A stretch of DNA of 45,082 bases from Gammaproteobacteria bacterium (GCA_024641505.1 JAHECY010000025.1:1-45082), one strand, 5' to 3'. Shown: positions 22,878 to 31,398, counted from the stretch's first letter. The notes: a model not told the origin generated them from the sequence alone. Numbers and translations are program-made.

Positions 22878-24017
22878 ATGAAACAAAAAAATTTATTAAT
22901 TCTTGCAACCTTGACCGTAGTCATTGTCATTCTGGCCCTGATCATCGGCACCCTGCGGGATGCCGATGTCGCCAGTGATACGACGCCGCAACGTCTTTAT
23001 CAGGATCTGTTCGCCAAAATCAACAACATCAGCAGCGTTGAAGTACGTCAGGGCAGTACCACGATTACCTTGATGAAAAAAGACAACAATTGGCACGTTC
23101 AGGAAAAACAGGGCTACTACGCCAATCTCTCCAAGATCAAGGCGGCAATCGTCAGTATCGCTGACTTTACTTCGGTGGAAGCGAAAACCGCGAAACCCGA
23201 ACTGTACAGCAAACTCGGGGTAAGCGATGCCACCAGTGCCGACGCCCATAACACCCAAGTGACGCTCAAGGACGGCAACGGTACCGAACTGGCGGCTGTT
23301 ATTCTGGGTAACCGCCGTCCCGGCAGCAAGCCACAACAATATGTACGTAAGGTGGGCACGGAACAGTCGTGGCTGGTAAATGGTTATGTCGCCGCCGATA
23401 CCCAGATCAATAACTGGCTGGACAAATCCATTGTCGATGTCAAACGCGGCACTATCCGCAGCATCATCATCAATCACAAGAATGCCCTACAAATAAGCCG
23501 CGACCAAGCTTCGGTAACCGACTTTAGTGTGGCAAATCTACCCAAGAACAAAAAGTTGAAATCCCAGTCCGCGGTGAACGCCCTGGCGGCGGTGCTGGAG
23601 AACTTGAGTTTTGACGATGTCCTCGGCAGTACCGATTTCGATATGGCCGCGGCCAAACCGGTTAGCGCGGATTTCAGCACTTTCGATGGCCAGACTCTAC
23701 ATACCGAGGTCGCCGAACAAAATGGCAAATGGTATCTGCGCTTAACAGCGGAGTTTCAGCCGCCGGCGCCTGAGGCCTCCCCAGCCTCGACTCAAATCAC
23801 CATGAGCCCGGAAGCCGCAACGCCCGAAGTCCCGGTAGCTGCGAACAGCACTCCGAGCCCCCCACCACCACCACCGGTGGAAACTCCCCGTAGAACCCCG
23901 GACCAGGTAACAGCTGAGGTCGCTCGGATCAACGATCGTACCACGCACTGGATCTACGTCCTCCCTAAACCGAAGGCGGAAAACTTCGTTAAGTCACTTA
24001 ACGATTTGATCGAATAG
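22878..24017 (+). CDS. DUF4340 domain protein
   Basis: The 379-residue protein has an N-terminal membrane helix (LLILATLTVVIVILALIIG) followed by DUF4340 repeats: VEVRQGSTTITLMKKDNNWHV, SKIKAAIVSIADFTSVEAK, LYSKLGVSDA and an AAVILGNRRPGSKPQQYVRK stretch. Near residues 295-345 lies a low-complexity Ser/Ala/Pro linker with seven consecutive prolines. DUF4340 proteins regularly follow GldG-like genes and are presumed periplasmic partners of the transporter; the role is unknown. A 38-base gap separates it from the GldG-like gene. It closes the operon. Confidence 0.88.
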   Translation: MKQKNLLILATLTVVIVILALIIGTLRDADVASDTTPQRLYQDLFAKINNISSVEVRQGSTTITLMKKDNNWHVQEKQGYYANLSKIKAAIVSIADFTSVEAKTAKPELYSKLGVSDATSADAHNTQVTLKDGNGTELAAVILGNRRPGSKPQQYVRKVGTEQSWLVNGYVAADTQINNWLDKSIVDVKRGTIRSIIINHKNALQISRDQASVTDFSVANLPKNKKLKSQSAVNALAAVLENLSFDDVLGSTDFDMAAAKPVSADFSTFDGQTLHTEVAEQNGKWYLRLTAEFQPPAPEASPASTQITMSPEAATPEVPVAANSTPSPPPPPPVETPRRTPDQVTAEVARINDRTTHWIYVLPKPKAENFVKSLNDLIE

Positions 24018-24433
24018 TCGATGCTAAGCTTGATCCACCACACCGGAAACGTAGCTGGATAAGGTGGTGGCGTCCCCGCGCCGCAGTCTATTGCCGGCAG
24101 GTGGCATTTTCCACTCGTTACTGGTTGTAATTCGAGCGCTTAGTATTTTACTTCGCAATAAATTGGAATTGTTCTAATATGAGAGGCACCCACTGCAGTT
24201 GTTATCGGAAGAGTACCATGAATGGATCGCGGTGTTTTCCCGCAACGTGATCCCGGTACTGGACACCGCGCGATCCGTACCAGTATGAAGCATCCGCACA
24301 CCTTGGTGTTATACTGAGTCCACGATCGATAAGCAGTATTCGACGACTGACATGGCTAAAATTTTTACAGCAGGTTTCCGTCACTGCAAAACGCATATTG
24401 CCGTACCTGTCTGTCGCTTACGGAAACGAAACC
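24018..24433. other. Intergenic region between the transporter operon and the NUDIX gene
   Basis: No gene is supported in these 416 bases. An imperfect stem (24224-24235 with 24263-24276, two extra bases on the right arm) stands in the middle, with a 27-base loop and no T run. No clear promoter pair was found. Confidence 0.4.
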
Positions 24434-24997
24434 ATGAAATATTGCAGTCATTGCGGTGCCGGAGTGGAGCTGTGCATACCTGAGGGTGATACCCTTCCCC
24501 GGTTCGTGTGTAAGCAGTGCCATACCATTCATTATCTCAACCCAAAAGTGGTTACGGGTTGCATTCCTGTTTGGGAAGACAAAGTCTTGTTATGCCGCCG
24601 CGCCATAGAACCGCGCTATGGCCTGTGGACCCTGCCTGCGGGGTTCATGGAAAATGGTGAAACTTCCATGGCTGGCGCCGCGCGTGAGGCGCTGGAAGAA
24701 GCTCACGCCGTTGTCGACGACATGGTATTGTACGGCCTGTTCAACCTGCCCCATATCGATCAAATCTACATGATGTTTCGCGGCAATTTGCGACACGGCC
24801 ACGCCGCTCCCGGCATGGAAAGCCTGGAGGTTAACTTGTTTTATGAGCAGGAGATTCCATGGCAGGAACTGGCATTTCCTGTGGTCGCGGAATCGTTGCG
24901 GCTGTTTTTCAGCGACCGACGCAAGGGTAGTTATGCCGTACACTACGCGGATGTCATGCGCGGCGCCGACAACGAAGTTACTATTACCCGCTACTGA
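24434..24997 (+). CDS. NUDIX hydrolase with N-terminal zinc ribbon
   Basis: The 187-residue product starts with a four-cysteine zinc ribbon (CSHCG ... CKQCH), followed by the nudix fold: VTGCIPVWEDKVLLCRRAI, GLWTLPAGFMENGE, and the nudix box with E, REALEE in place. The last glycine of the consensus box is a histidine here. Such COG1051-type enzymes hydrolyse nucleoside diphosphate derivatives such as ADP-ribose or NADH; the substrate is unproven. The ATG at 24434 starts directly at the zinc ribbon; the longer frame adds a leader without family support. It is convergent with the small membrane protein gene, leaving 19 bases. Confidence 0.9.
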   Translation: MKYCSHCGAGVELCIPEGDTLPRFVCKQCHTIHYLNPKVVTGCIPVWEDKVLLCRRAIEPRYGLWTLPAGFMENGETSMAGAAREALEEAHAVVDDMVLYGLFNLPHIDQIYMMFRGNLRHGHAAPGMESLEVNLFYEQEIPWQELAFPVVAESLRLFFSDRRKGSYAVHYADVMRGADNEVTITRY

Positions 24998-25016
24998 CTG
25001 GCATCAAAGCGCGCAT

Positions 25017-25283
25017 CTAACCGGATTTTTGCAACCATTCCCGATTCGCGGTCTTATTACGCACGGTTTTGCGCAATCTCAGCCAGCGCGAAATCGCCAT
25101 AATCAATACACCTACGGCGCCTATCCAAAGAATAGAGATGACCCCCAGCAACACCAGAGAACCAGTTTGATTTACTACGGGCCACAGGATACTCAAAACT
25201 ACTGTAGCTGATCCTGCTAACAGCATGTTGTTGGACCATAGGTCCCGCATGCGAATATCGTCTTGAACATCTTCCGCTGTCAT
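25017..25283 (-). CDS. Small inner-membrane protein of unknown function
   Basis: The 88-residue protein has a charged N-terminus (MTAEDVQDDIRMRD), two hydrophobic helices at about 20-40 and 43-65, and a basic C-terminal tail (RWLRLRKTVRNKTANREW). By the positive-inside rule the C-terminus faces the cytosol. I recognise no family. It is transcribed alone or at the end of a unit; the upstream 166 bases are AT-rich, without a clear promoter call. Confidence 0.65.
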   Translation of the reverse strand: MTAEDVQDDIRMRDLWSNNMLLAGSATVVLSILWPVVNQTGSLVLLGVISILWIGAVGVLIMAISRWLRLRKTVRNKTANREWLQKSG

Positions 25284-25449
25284 ATTCCGTACCCCATAAA
25301 ATTTAATTGATTTTCCTATACAAATTAGCAGGAAAGGACATTACTATAGCCTGGCCAACAAACTTTGCAAGCACCATTAACCACTTAATTATGAAAGGAT
25401 CTTAAGGATTCAATTAGTAATAAAAATGAAGCTTTTAAAATTCTGAGAA

Positions 25450-26277
25450 TCAATTGAATTCGCTGCGATCGGTATCTTTATCCACCGCACGGTCGCGCAT
25501 AATTTCGTCGTAGGCCACTTTTATTTCCCGGGTTTTCTCCGTAGCCTCGCGCATTTCTGTTTCGGAGACACCGAGCGCCTCGAGTTTATCGGGATGATGT
25601 TGATTCATCAGGCGCCGGTAAGCAGCGGTAACCTCGCGATCGGTCGCATACTCCGCGACCCCTAACACCTCATAAGATCCGGACAGCGGCGTCGGCACTT
25701 TAAAAGAGGAGATTGCATATTCACCGCGCCCGCCTTGCGCATAGAACTGCTGCGCCTGTACCAGCTCAATTAAATAGTCGATATCAAAAATGCTGAATCC
25801 CAGGGATTTGCCGATGTATCTCAGTTCTTCGTATTCCGGCGCGACCATCTCGCCCTGGTGCACAACGACGGAAGTGATTTGAATTTCCAGAAACATATGA
25901 AGAAGATTGCGTCGGTGCCGACAGGTGTCGCGAAAATTTCCCAGCACTTCTTGTAACGAAAATTCCGGCTGTTGCCCGCGGACAAATAAATCCAAAGCGG
26001 CTTGTTGCCGGGTTCCGTCCAACTGCATTCGTTCCATGATTTGACCGGTTATATCCGTTTCTACATCCGCCCCCCGGGGATGGTTTCTTGCGAGATACCC
26101 CAGCACGGTAAAGGTAGCGGTGAAAAATGCCTGCTGAGCCAATGCCGTATCTTCACGCCCCAGGTATTCTCTGCCCAGGGATTCGATATGTTCGATGGCT
26201 GCACTGAACATGGCACCAAGGTGCCGACCATGCATGGTACTCATTTTGGTACCGAGTATTTTATCCCACCAATTCAC
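25450..26277 (-). CDS. djlA: DjlA-like co-chaperone (TerB-like plus J domain) without membrane anchor
   Basis: The product has 275 residues. A TerB-like helical domain comes first (ALAQQAFFTATFTVLGYLAR, ITGQIMERMQLDGTRQQAA, LHMFLEIQITSVVVHQGEM), and the C-terminus is a J domain with YEVLGVAEYATDREVTAAYRRLM and the HPD motif in NQHHPDKL. J domains stimulate DnaK ATPase. E. coli DjlA begins with a glycine-rich membrane helix that dimerises; here the start WWDKILGTKMSTMHGRHLG lacks one, so the protein is probably soluble. I choose the GTG at 26277, which has GGAGG upstream and overlaps the yheU stop as GTGA. An upstream GTG at 26304 is less likely. Confidence 0.85.
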   Translation of the reverse strand: MNWWDKILGTKMSTMHGRHLGAMFSAAIEHIESLGREYLGREDTALAQQAFFTATFTVLGYLARNHPRGADVETDITGQIMERMQLDGTRQQAALDLFVRGQQPEFSLQEVLGNFRDTCRHRRNLLHMFLEIQITSVVVHQGEMVAPEYEELRYIGKSLGFSIFDIDYLIELVQAQQFYAQGGRGEYAISSFKVPTPLSGSYEVLGVAEYATDREVTAAYRRLMNQHHPDKLEALGVSETEMREATEKTREIKVAYDEIMRDRAVDKDTDRSEFN

Positions 26278-26531
26278 GCTTTCCCTCCACCGCCCAAGTG
26301 CCACAGGCGTGCCTCGGTACTGGTGATGAGATTGCAGCTGTCACTTGCGGTATCGAATATCACAATGACCTGACCTGCACGCACCTGCTCCAGGACCTGT
26401 TCCGTTTTTATCTCCAATGATATTTCCTGACAACCATAGTCAGTACCATCACGACTCACAAATTCTTCCACCAGCTTACGCAGTGTCGTCGGTGCCAGTT
26501 TTTCGGGGGGTATCACTATCGGCGCGGTCAT
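26274..26531 (-). CDS. yheU: YheU family protein (UPF0270)
   Basis: The 85-residue protein matches UPF0270: IVIPPEKLAPTTLRKLVEEFVSRDGTDYG, then a GCQEISLEIKTEQVLEQVRAGQVIVIFD stretch in the order seen in E. coli YheU. Function is unknown; the small acidic fold may bind a partner. The C-terminus is slightly longer than in E. coli (LWHLGGGGKA). Its stop overlaps the djlA start, so the two are translationally coupled. It lies 90 bases after yceH, so one long transcript from mnmC to djlA is possible. Confidence 0.88.
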   Translation of the reverse strand: MTAPIVIPPEKLAPTTLRKLVEEFVSRDGTDYGCQEISLEIKTEQVLEQVRAGQVIVIFDTASDSCNLITSTEARLWHLGGGGKA

Positions 26532-26621
26532 TTACAAAAGTTCCATCTCAATATGGCCTGAACTGTAACGGTGCATGAAAATAAATTACACGCACTTGCC
26601 AGGCGCGTCCATCAATCCCTG

Positions 26622-27269
26622 CTAAGACGGAGTCTGCCCGATCAAGGTTTCGAGCTGCGCAACCCGCTGCTCTAGATCCGCCAAACGTTGTTCCAGACCG
26701 GCGGACGTCCGGGAGGTTGGACTGTTATTTGTCATAACCGCAACGTTCGCACTCTCCGGTGCCTGATCATCTCCCAGCAGATGCCGGAAGCGATTCTCGC
26801 GACGTCCGGGTTCGCGCGGCAATTCTTCCACATAGCTGACGCCATTCCGCTGGTGCAGCTGTGTCAAGAGCTCTAAGACTTCATCTAAATTCGCGAACGC
26901 ATGCATGCGCTGGGCGCGGCTTCGAAGTTCGCCGGCTGTTTGTGGCCCGCGCAACATCAATTCCGCCAAGATTGCCAGCTCACCCGCGGAAAAATCCATT
27001 TCCTGACTTAAGGTGCCGGTCAACCGGTGGCCAAATTTACGAACCCTGCCACCAATCCCCGTTTTGTCCATCACCAGGTGCTTGCTGATAAGTCGCCCCA
27101 AGGCATTTTGGGTATCCGCTTCACTCAGATTCAGCACCGGATCCCGATTCGATTTCTGATTGCAGGCGTTGGTTAATGCGTTTAGCGTCATGGGATAATA
27201 TTCCGGCGTCGTCATCGCTTTTTCGATAAGACAACCCAAAACCCGCAATTCCGTGGCGTCCAATTTCAT
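26622..27269 (-). CDS. yceH: YceH family protein (UPF0502, DUF480)
   Basis: The 215-residue protein has the tandem winged-helix build of DUF480: LDATELRVLGCLIEKAMTTP, YYPMTLNALTNACNQKSNR, then AGELAILAELMLRGPQTAGELRSRA. A variable region and a C-terminal coiled coil (LEQRLADLEQRVAQLETLIG) follow. It may act as a DNA-binding regulator, but no target is established. The start overlaps the mnmC stop in ATGA, so mnmC and yceH are coupled. Confidence 0.92.
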   Translation of the reverse strand: MKLDATELRVLGCLIEKAMTTPEYYPMTLNALTNACNQKSNRDPVLNLSEADTQNALGRLISKHLVMDKTGIGGRVRKFGHRLTGTLSQEMDFSAGELAILAELMLRGPQTAGELRSRAQRMHAFANLDEVLELLTQLHQRNGVSYVEELPREPGRRENRFRHLLGDDQAPESANVAVMTNNSPTSRTSAGLEQRLADLEQRVAQLETLIGQTPS

Positions 27270-29254
27270 ACATTCCCCTTGTGCGCCTGGTTATTGGCTG
27301 GATATTGTACCAGAGTCCCGCGTCTAGCAGCACGAATCAGAAAACGCCCCGGATGCAGCGCCGCAACCACATCGGACGGCAGACAACGGGGGGAATCGTC
27401 CAGATAATCAGCAAGCAAGGCCCCGGCAAGCACGCTGGAAACAATGCCCCGGGACCCATGACCTGAGCTGATAAACAGCCCTGGTTGATAGGTAGCCAAT
27501 GGATAGCAGTGTGGCGCCTTGCCATGGCGCAGATCCTGGTAATCAACTGCCCAGGTCTGCCAATCCGGCATCGGCCCCACCAGTGGCAAATGATCGAGCG
27601 TCGTGGCTCGAATGGCAGCTCGGCCTTGCCAGTGCTCGGGTGCGCCAAGAGGGCCTGAAAACAGCGTCTGTGCCTGCTGAAAATTCGCTTCATGATCACT
27701 GTTACGAAGCGTACACGTCAGGTCATCGGCGTGGTAGCTGGCGCCGATACAATACTCACCTCCCTGACCCGCCGGCGTAATATAGCCGTTGCCACATACG
27801 GGCAGGCGCAAAGACCCTGGTAATGCCCGCGCGGGTAAATAGCTTACCTGCCCGCGGCTTGCCGTTAAGGTACTGTAGTGCTGCGGCATAAAGTCGCCCG
27901 CACCAATACCGTTGGCCAGTACCACTACATCAGCCACATGGCATGCGCCATCGTGACATTGAACCGACCATTTACTGTTATCCCTGGTCAAATGGGATAC
28001 TCTTGCCTGGGTGCGCACGGTTATGCGTCCCGCCTGGTCATGTAATAAACATCGGCATAACGCTGCGGGATCCAGCCACCCTCCCGCCGGGTGCAACAAA
28101 CCGCCCGACGCCAACCCCAGACCCGCATGCTGACTGGCCGTGGCTTGGTCCAACTCACGCAGCAGGGAATCCGGTAACCCCAAGTTCAACAATGCCTGGG
28201 CCTGCGCTGACGGCAACATTTGCACCAAACCCGTGCCATGCCAGAGGAAATCCGCGTATTTATCCGCCAATGCCTGAAACTGATGTACCGCATGCAAAAA
28301 AGCCGACAGGTAGAAACGCGTTTCCAAACCACCATCCCGGCTGAGGCGCGGCATCACCAGTCCGGCCCGGTTGCCGGAGGCACCCGTGGCCAGCGTAGTT
28401 TCAGTATCCAGAAGCTGGACATGGCGACCACGCATCGCCAAGTGCCAAGCGGCGGACAAGCCGGCCACGCCCGCACCAATCACGATCACTGGCGCATCTA
28501 AAGGCACACGGGATGCCGCATAGTGAAACCAAGGCGCGCTACTATTGAATCGGGCGACTCGGGTAAACCTACCCGTGAGCATCTCACGCTTGTTGCCGAA
28601 GCCCGGTACTTTGGTTAATGCAAAGCCATGGGACGCCAAACACCGGCGTATCTTTCCCGCAACAGTAAACGATGCTAATGTCGTGTGTTCCCGGCTTAAC
28701 CGGGCCACTTGGGCCAGCACCGTGTCGTGCCATGCATCGGCATTGCGTTCCGGTGCAAAACCGTCCAGATACCAGGCATCGATACTCCCACGTAACGCGC
28801 TCAGACAATCAGCAGCCTCGCCATACGCCAAGGTCAAGATAACACGCCCCTGCCACAACTCCCGGCGGTGGAATCCATTGACGGGCTCAGGAAACCGGGC
28901 CAACCAATGTTCCATCACGTCACCGAGTTCGGGCCAGGGTAATAGCGTGGTCCGAACATCGGTGGGAGCGACCCGATATTTGTCAACACTGAAGTAGTGT
29001 AAAACCGCGTTTGGCGGTCCCTGACGCAACCACAAATCCACGGTTGCCAGAAAATTTAGACCTGTTCCGAATCCGATCTCGCCCACCGTAAACTGGTCGA
29101 CGCCTTGCCAGCGTTGCGGCAACCCATTGCACTGCAAGTAAATGTAACGGGTTTCCGCCAACCCATTGTGGTCGGAGAAATAGTGGTCGTCATACAATCG
29201 ATGGCGCGGCACGCCTTCACGCCACTCCAGAGGAGCCGTAGGGAGATTAAACAT
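27266..29254 (-). CDS. mnmC: Bifunctional tRNA 5-methylaminomethyl-2-thiouridine biosynthesis protein MnmC
   Basis: The 662-residue protein has an N-terminal SAM methyltransferase domain (DDHYFSDHNGLAETRYIYL, motif EIGFGTGLNFL near 59-69, AWYLDGFAPERNADAW) and a C-terminal FAD oxidoreductase (VIVIGAGVAGLSAAWHLAMR, GASGNRAGLVMPRLSRD, closing SSGHGSRGIVSSVLAG). The oxidase removes the carboxymethyl group and the transferase methylates to give mnm5s2U34 in tRNAs for Lys, Glu and Gln. The ATG at 29254 fits the family start; an upstream in-frame TTG would add 11 residues. It is coupled to yceH. Confidence 0.95.
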   Translation of the reverse strand: MFNLPTAPLEWREGVPRHRLYDDHYFSDHNGLAETRYIYLQCNGLPQRWQGVDQFTVGEIGFGTGLNFLATVDLWLRQGPPNAVLHYFSVDKYRVAPTDVRTTLLPWPELGDVMEHWLARFPEPVNGFHRRELWQGRVILTLAYGEAADCLSALRGSIDAWYLDGFAPERNADAWHDTVLAQVARLSREHTTLASFTVAGKIRRCLASHGFALTKVPGFGNKREMLTGRFTRVARFNSSAPWFHYAASRVPLDAPVIVIGAGVAGLSAAWHLAMRGRHVQLLDTETTLATGASGNRAGLVMPRLSRDGGLETRFYLSAFLHAVHQFQALADKYADFLWHGTGLVQMLPSAQAQALLNLGLPDSLLRELDQATASQHAGLGLASGGLLHPAGGWLDPAALCRCLLHDQAGRITVRTQARVSHLTRDNSKWSVQCHDGACHVADVVVLANGIGAGDFMPQHYSTLTASRGQVSYLPARALPGSLRLPVCGNGYITPAGQGGEYCIGASYHADDLTCTLRNSDHEANFQQAQTLFSGPLGAPEHWQGRAAIRATTLDHLPLVGPMPDWQTWAVDYQDLRHGKAPHCYPLATYQPGLFISSGHGSRGIVSSVLAGALLADYLDDSPRCLPSDVVAALHPGRFLIRAARRGTLVQYPANNQAHKGNV

Positions 29255-29584
29255 CGATAGATTGCCCAGTAAAACGCCAGTTGCCAATCAAAATCTCTTG
29301 ACACAAATTACCAAACTTGATCCGCATCTATTCACATGCTGAAGGCGAGTGTCACTCTTTGGACATAGAGGCGTCATATTTCCGATATACTTACTATATA
29401 ATACGCTATCTAACTGTTTTCTATAGCAAAATAAAAATGATGAATACGTAATCATTTTGACATAGAGCCAACAAGAACGCGGCGATAAGGACGTCTTAAG
29501 CAATTCGTCCACATAGTTATCCACAGCTTCTGGGGAAAACTTTTAACAAATGTAACGTACACCGTTCGCTCGTGAGTACGTTTT
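29255..29584. other. AT-rich intergenic region, ycgL / mnmC, with DnaA-box-like sites
   Basis: This 330-base stretch holds no supported gene. Bases 29380-29460 are highly AT-rich. The promoter of the mnmC operon should lie here, but no strong hexamer pair is visible. It carries one perfect and one degenerate DnaA box (listed separately). Confidence 0.45.
29505..29525 (+). promoter_or_regulatory. DnaA box (TTATCCACA) with an adjacent degenerate copy
   Basis: TTATCCACA at 29517-29525 is a perfect consensus DnaA box. A weaker match TCGTCCACA (7 of 9) lies at 29505-29513 in the same orientation, 12 bases apart start to start. A third, CGTGGATAA (reverse strand, 8 of 9), is at 29889-29897 beyond ycgL. 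A role in binding DnaA is plausible; an origin is not indicated, as dnaA, dnaN, gidA and rpmH are absent. Confidence 0.4.
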
Positions 29585-29830
29585 TCAATCAGGCTGATAA
29601 TCCCGTGGTGGCATTTGCAAGTAAAAACCCTGGGCATGAACCTGCGCCAGGACCACTGACACATCCGCTTGCGCGAGCTTTCTTTCCGGGGCCAACTCAA
29701 GGTCCATGACTTTCTCCATGGCCCCCAACAATTCCAGTAATTTTTCCGGCAAGGTTTCCGGATCTTTTTGGGCATCCAGATACAGATAATACCCCTGTTT
29801 TTTTAAACTTTTATATACAACACACTGCAT
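29585..29830 (-). CDS. ycgL: YcgL family protein (UPF0745)
   Basis: The 81-residue protein matches the YcgL domain: MQCVVYKSLKKQGYYLYLD, LPEKLLELLGAMEKVMDLEL, ERKLAQADVSVVLAQVHAQG and the end FYLQMPPRDY. The function is unknown. It is a compact single-domain protein, often encoded near rnd or minC in other species; neither is here. The ATG at 29830 matches the family start; an in-frame GTG 15 bases upstream would add five residues. No clear Shine-Dalgarno precedes either. Confidence 0.9.
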   Translation of the reverse strand: MQCVVYKSLKKQGYYLYLDAQKDPETLPEKLLELLGAMEKVMDLELAPERKLAQADVSVVLAQVHAQGFYLQMPPRDYQPD

Positions 29831-30225
29831 AGGTTTTATAGTCACATTTTGCCCATGTCACGCAAGATTTTCCCGAAAACTCCGATAACGTGGATAACTC
29901 GGGGCACCGATGAACCAACGTCGAAGTTTAGCACAAGGCGAAATCGCGGGCTGATTTCAAATGCTAATTCTCGCTACATTTGCAGCCCCACGCTATGCGC
30001 ACACCCATGCCGGCAGCACGACATTATGACGGTATATTTTTCCATGGCAGTAAGCAGCTCATACGGTTCAACGAAGATGAAAATTCACGTTCTTGGATTT
30101 GTGTTACCGGTAACTGAATGCGACAATAGCCGCCTGAAAATGCCAATGCGTGGCTCCAGATCAAACCGGTATAGAGAAGCGCCCGGGGGTAGCCATGGAA
30201 CCTGGAGAAAGATAAAGGAAAAGGT
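29831..30225. other. Intergenic region, ycgL / secreted protein gene
   Basis: Nothing coding is supported in these 395 bases; the small frames on both strands lack protein character. CGTGGATAA at 29889-29897 is a one-mismatch DnaA box. AAAGGAAAAGG just before 30226 is the ribosome binding site of the next gene. Confidence 0.4.
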
Positions 30226-30735
30226 ATGTTCTTGAGAACTGTCACGATCATGTTGCTGGGATTAGTTGTCTGCAACGCCCATGCGATCGATAAAACCGAA
30301 CTGGTGCAGCTGGAAAAAACCTATCGTGACCTTATCATTGCGATCCACAACAAGGATCTGGATAAAATCCTCTCTTATGTCCACCCTGATGGCCTGGGGG
30401 GCGCGGATACCAGTACGCCTAAGGCACAAATTGAACAGGATCTGCGCGATCCCAGCAGTTATTTAACGACCGCCCTGTTTGACAACAGCTTCGAAATGGC
30501 CGAGGAGTTGTGCGACGACCAGGGTCGTGCGCCGCTCAGCCCATATGCCTTTTATGAGAAGTTCGGGGATAAATTCAAAGTCACTACCTCGGTGCTTAAA
30601 GAAGGTGAATACTATTCCGTGGCCTCAATGGCGAAGAATGCCGATGATAAACGCGCCTGCCAATACTTCCTCTTTGGCCTGACCTTCTCCAAGACGAAAG
30701 ATGGCAAGTTTCTGTTGATCTCCAACTTCCGCTAA
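30226..30735 (+). CDS. Secreted protein of unknown function
   Basis: The 169-residue product starts with a clear signal peptide (MFLRTVTIMLLGLVVCNAHA, cleavage after AHA), so it is periplasmic or secreted. The mature part begins with a helix (ELVQLEKTYRDLIIAIHNKDLDKI) followed by mixed alpha/beta segments such as YAFYEKFGDKFKVTTSVL and YFLFGLTFSKTKDGKFLL. The layout is reminiscent of NTF2-like or SnoaL-like folds, but the match is too weak to assign. Two cysteines in the mature part (EELCDD and RACQYF) could form a disulfide. AAAGG precedes the ATG. The gene is monocistronic. Confidence 0.75.
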   Translation: MFLRTVTIMLLGLVVCNAHAIDKTELVQLEKTYRDLIIAIHNKDLDKILSYVHPDGLGGADTSTPKAQIEQDLRDPSSYLTTALFDNSFEMAEELCDDQGRAPLSPYAFYEKFGDKFKVTTSVLKEGEYYSVASMAKNADDKRACQYFLFGLTFSKTKDGKFLLISNFR

Positions 30736-30767
30736 TCAATGTAACATATTACCCGTCATACGCACTA

Positions 30768-31150
30768 ATGCAGCTGATACTCAGCGGCAATGTGCTATAC
30801 AGCGACGCGACTACCGGCACTCTCCTTACGGTGACTACGCCAGTAACGATAATTTGTATTTTCCCGTGGCACACCACGATCCGCGCTTCCATCCGAAAGA
30901 GGTCATCATCGGCGTACGCATTGGCTCCATCACCAAAGCCTATCCCTTGGTTGAACTGGCCAAAGCAGGTACTCCCGTTGTCGACCGACTCGGCACGCGC
31001 ACTCTGACCGTGGTCTATGACGCCCACGCCCATGCGGCCCGCATCCTTGACAGTCTCGGCAAAGAGTTCCCCAGTATCACAGGCTATTGGTTCGCTTGGA
31101 TGGCGTTCCACCCGCAAAGCCTGGTCTATCGTGCCCCTTCCGGTCACTAG
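30768..31150 (+). pseudogene. 5'-truncated, frameshifted remnant of a DUF3179 gene
   Basis: The frame ending at 31150 reads DYRHSPYGDYASNDNLYFPV, then AHHDPRFHPKEVIIGVRIG, KAYPLVELAKAGTPVVDRLG, LTVVYDAHAHAARI and YWFAWMAFHPQSLVYRAP, which is the C-terminal third of the DUF3179 family. The preceding family segment seems to continue in another frame from 30768 (ILSGNVLYSD), implying a frameshift near 30805. The first two thirds of a usual protein of about 300 or more residues are missing, since the upstream gene ends at 30735. The remnant has no good start or ribosome binding site. It probably marks a past deletion. Confidence 0.7.
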
Positions 31151-31398
31151 TACGCGTCCGGTGATAACCATTTTTCCCTCACTGAGACGCCAAGCGACGA
31201 CGCCGTGGAACTCAGCGCAAGAGCATGATATTACCCTGCATGCTTCGCGTCCCGGCTAAAGCTAAGGATTGGGTTTGTAACAGGATACCCAGTAGCGGCC
31301 CGTGACCTCTCGCCCACGAGGCGGTTGACGCTTACCGGTGTGATGAATACGTGATATCTTGGCGCTAATATTTCATTAAATTAGCGAGTTATACCCTG
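31151..31398. other. Leader region of the two-component operon with a small inverted repeat
   Basis: CGCTAAT at 31363-31369 and ATTAGCG at 31380-31386 form a perfect 7-bp inverted repeat ending 12 bases before the response regulator ATG. It could be an autoregulatory operator or a leader hairpin near the start codon. No Shine-Dalgarno is obvious before the ATG. Otherwise I see no gene here. Confidence 0.4.

Noticed and set aside
24224-24276. Long imperfect hairpin upstream of the NUDIX gene
   Set aside because: The arms differ by a two-base insertion, the loop is long and no T run follows, so neither terminator nor known RNA element is supported.
29288-29584. Possible replication origin
   Set aside because: One perfect DnaA box and an AT-rich tract are not enough; none of the genes that normally flank an origin is present.
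30768-31007. Plus-strand frame of 79 codons as a separate gene
   Set aside because: Only its first dozen codons fit the DUF3179 pattern; the rest is the wrong frame of the remnant.
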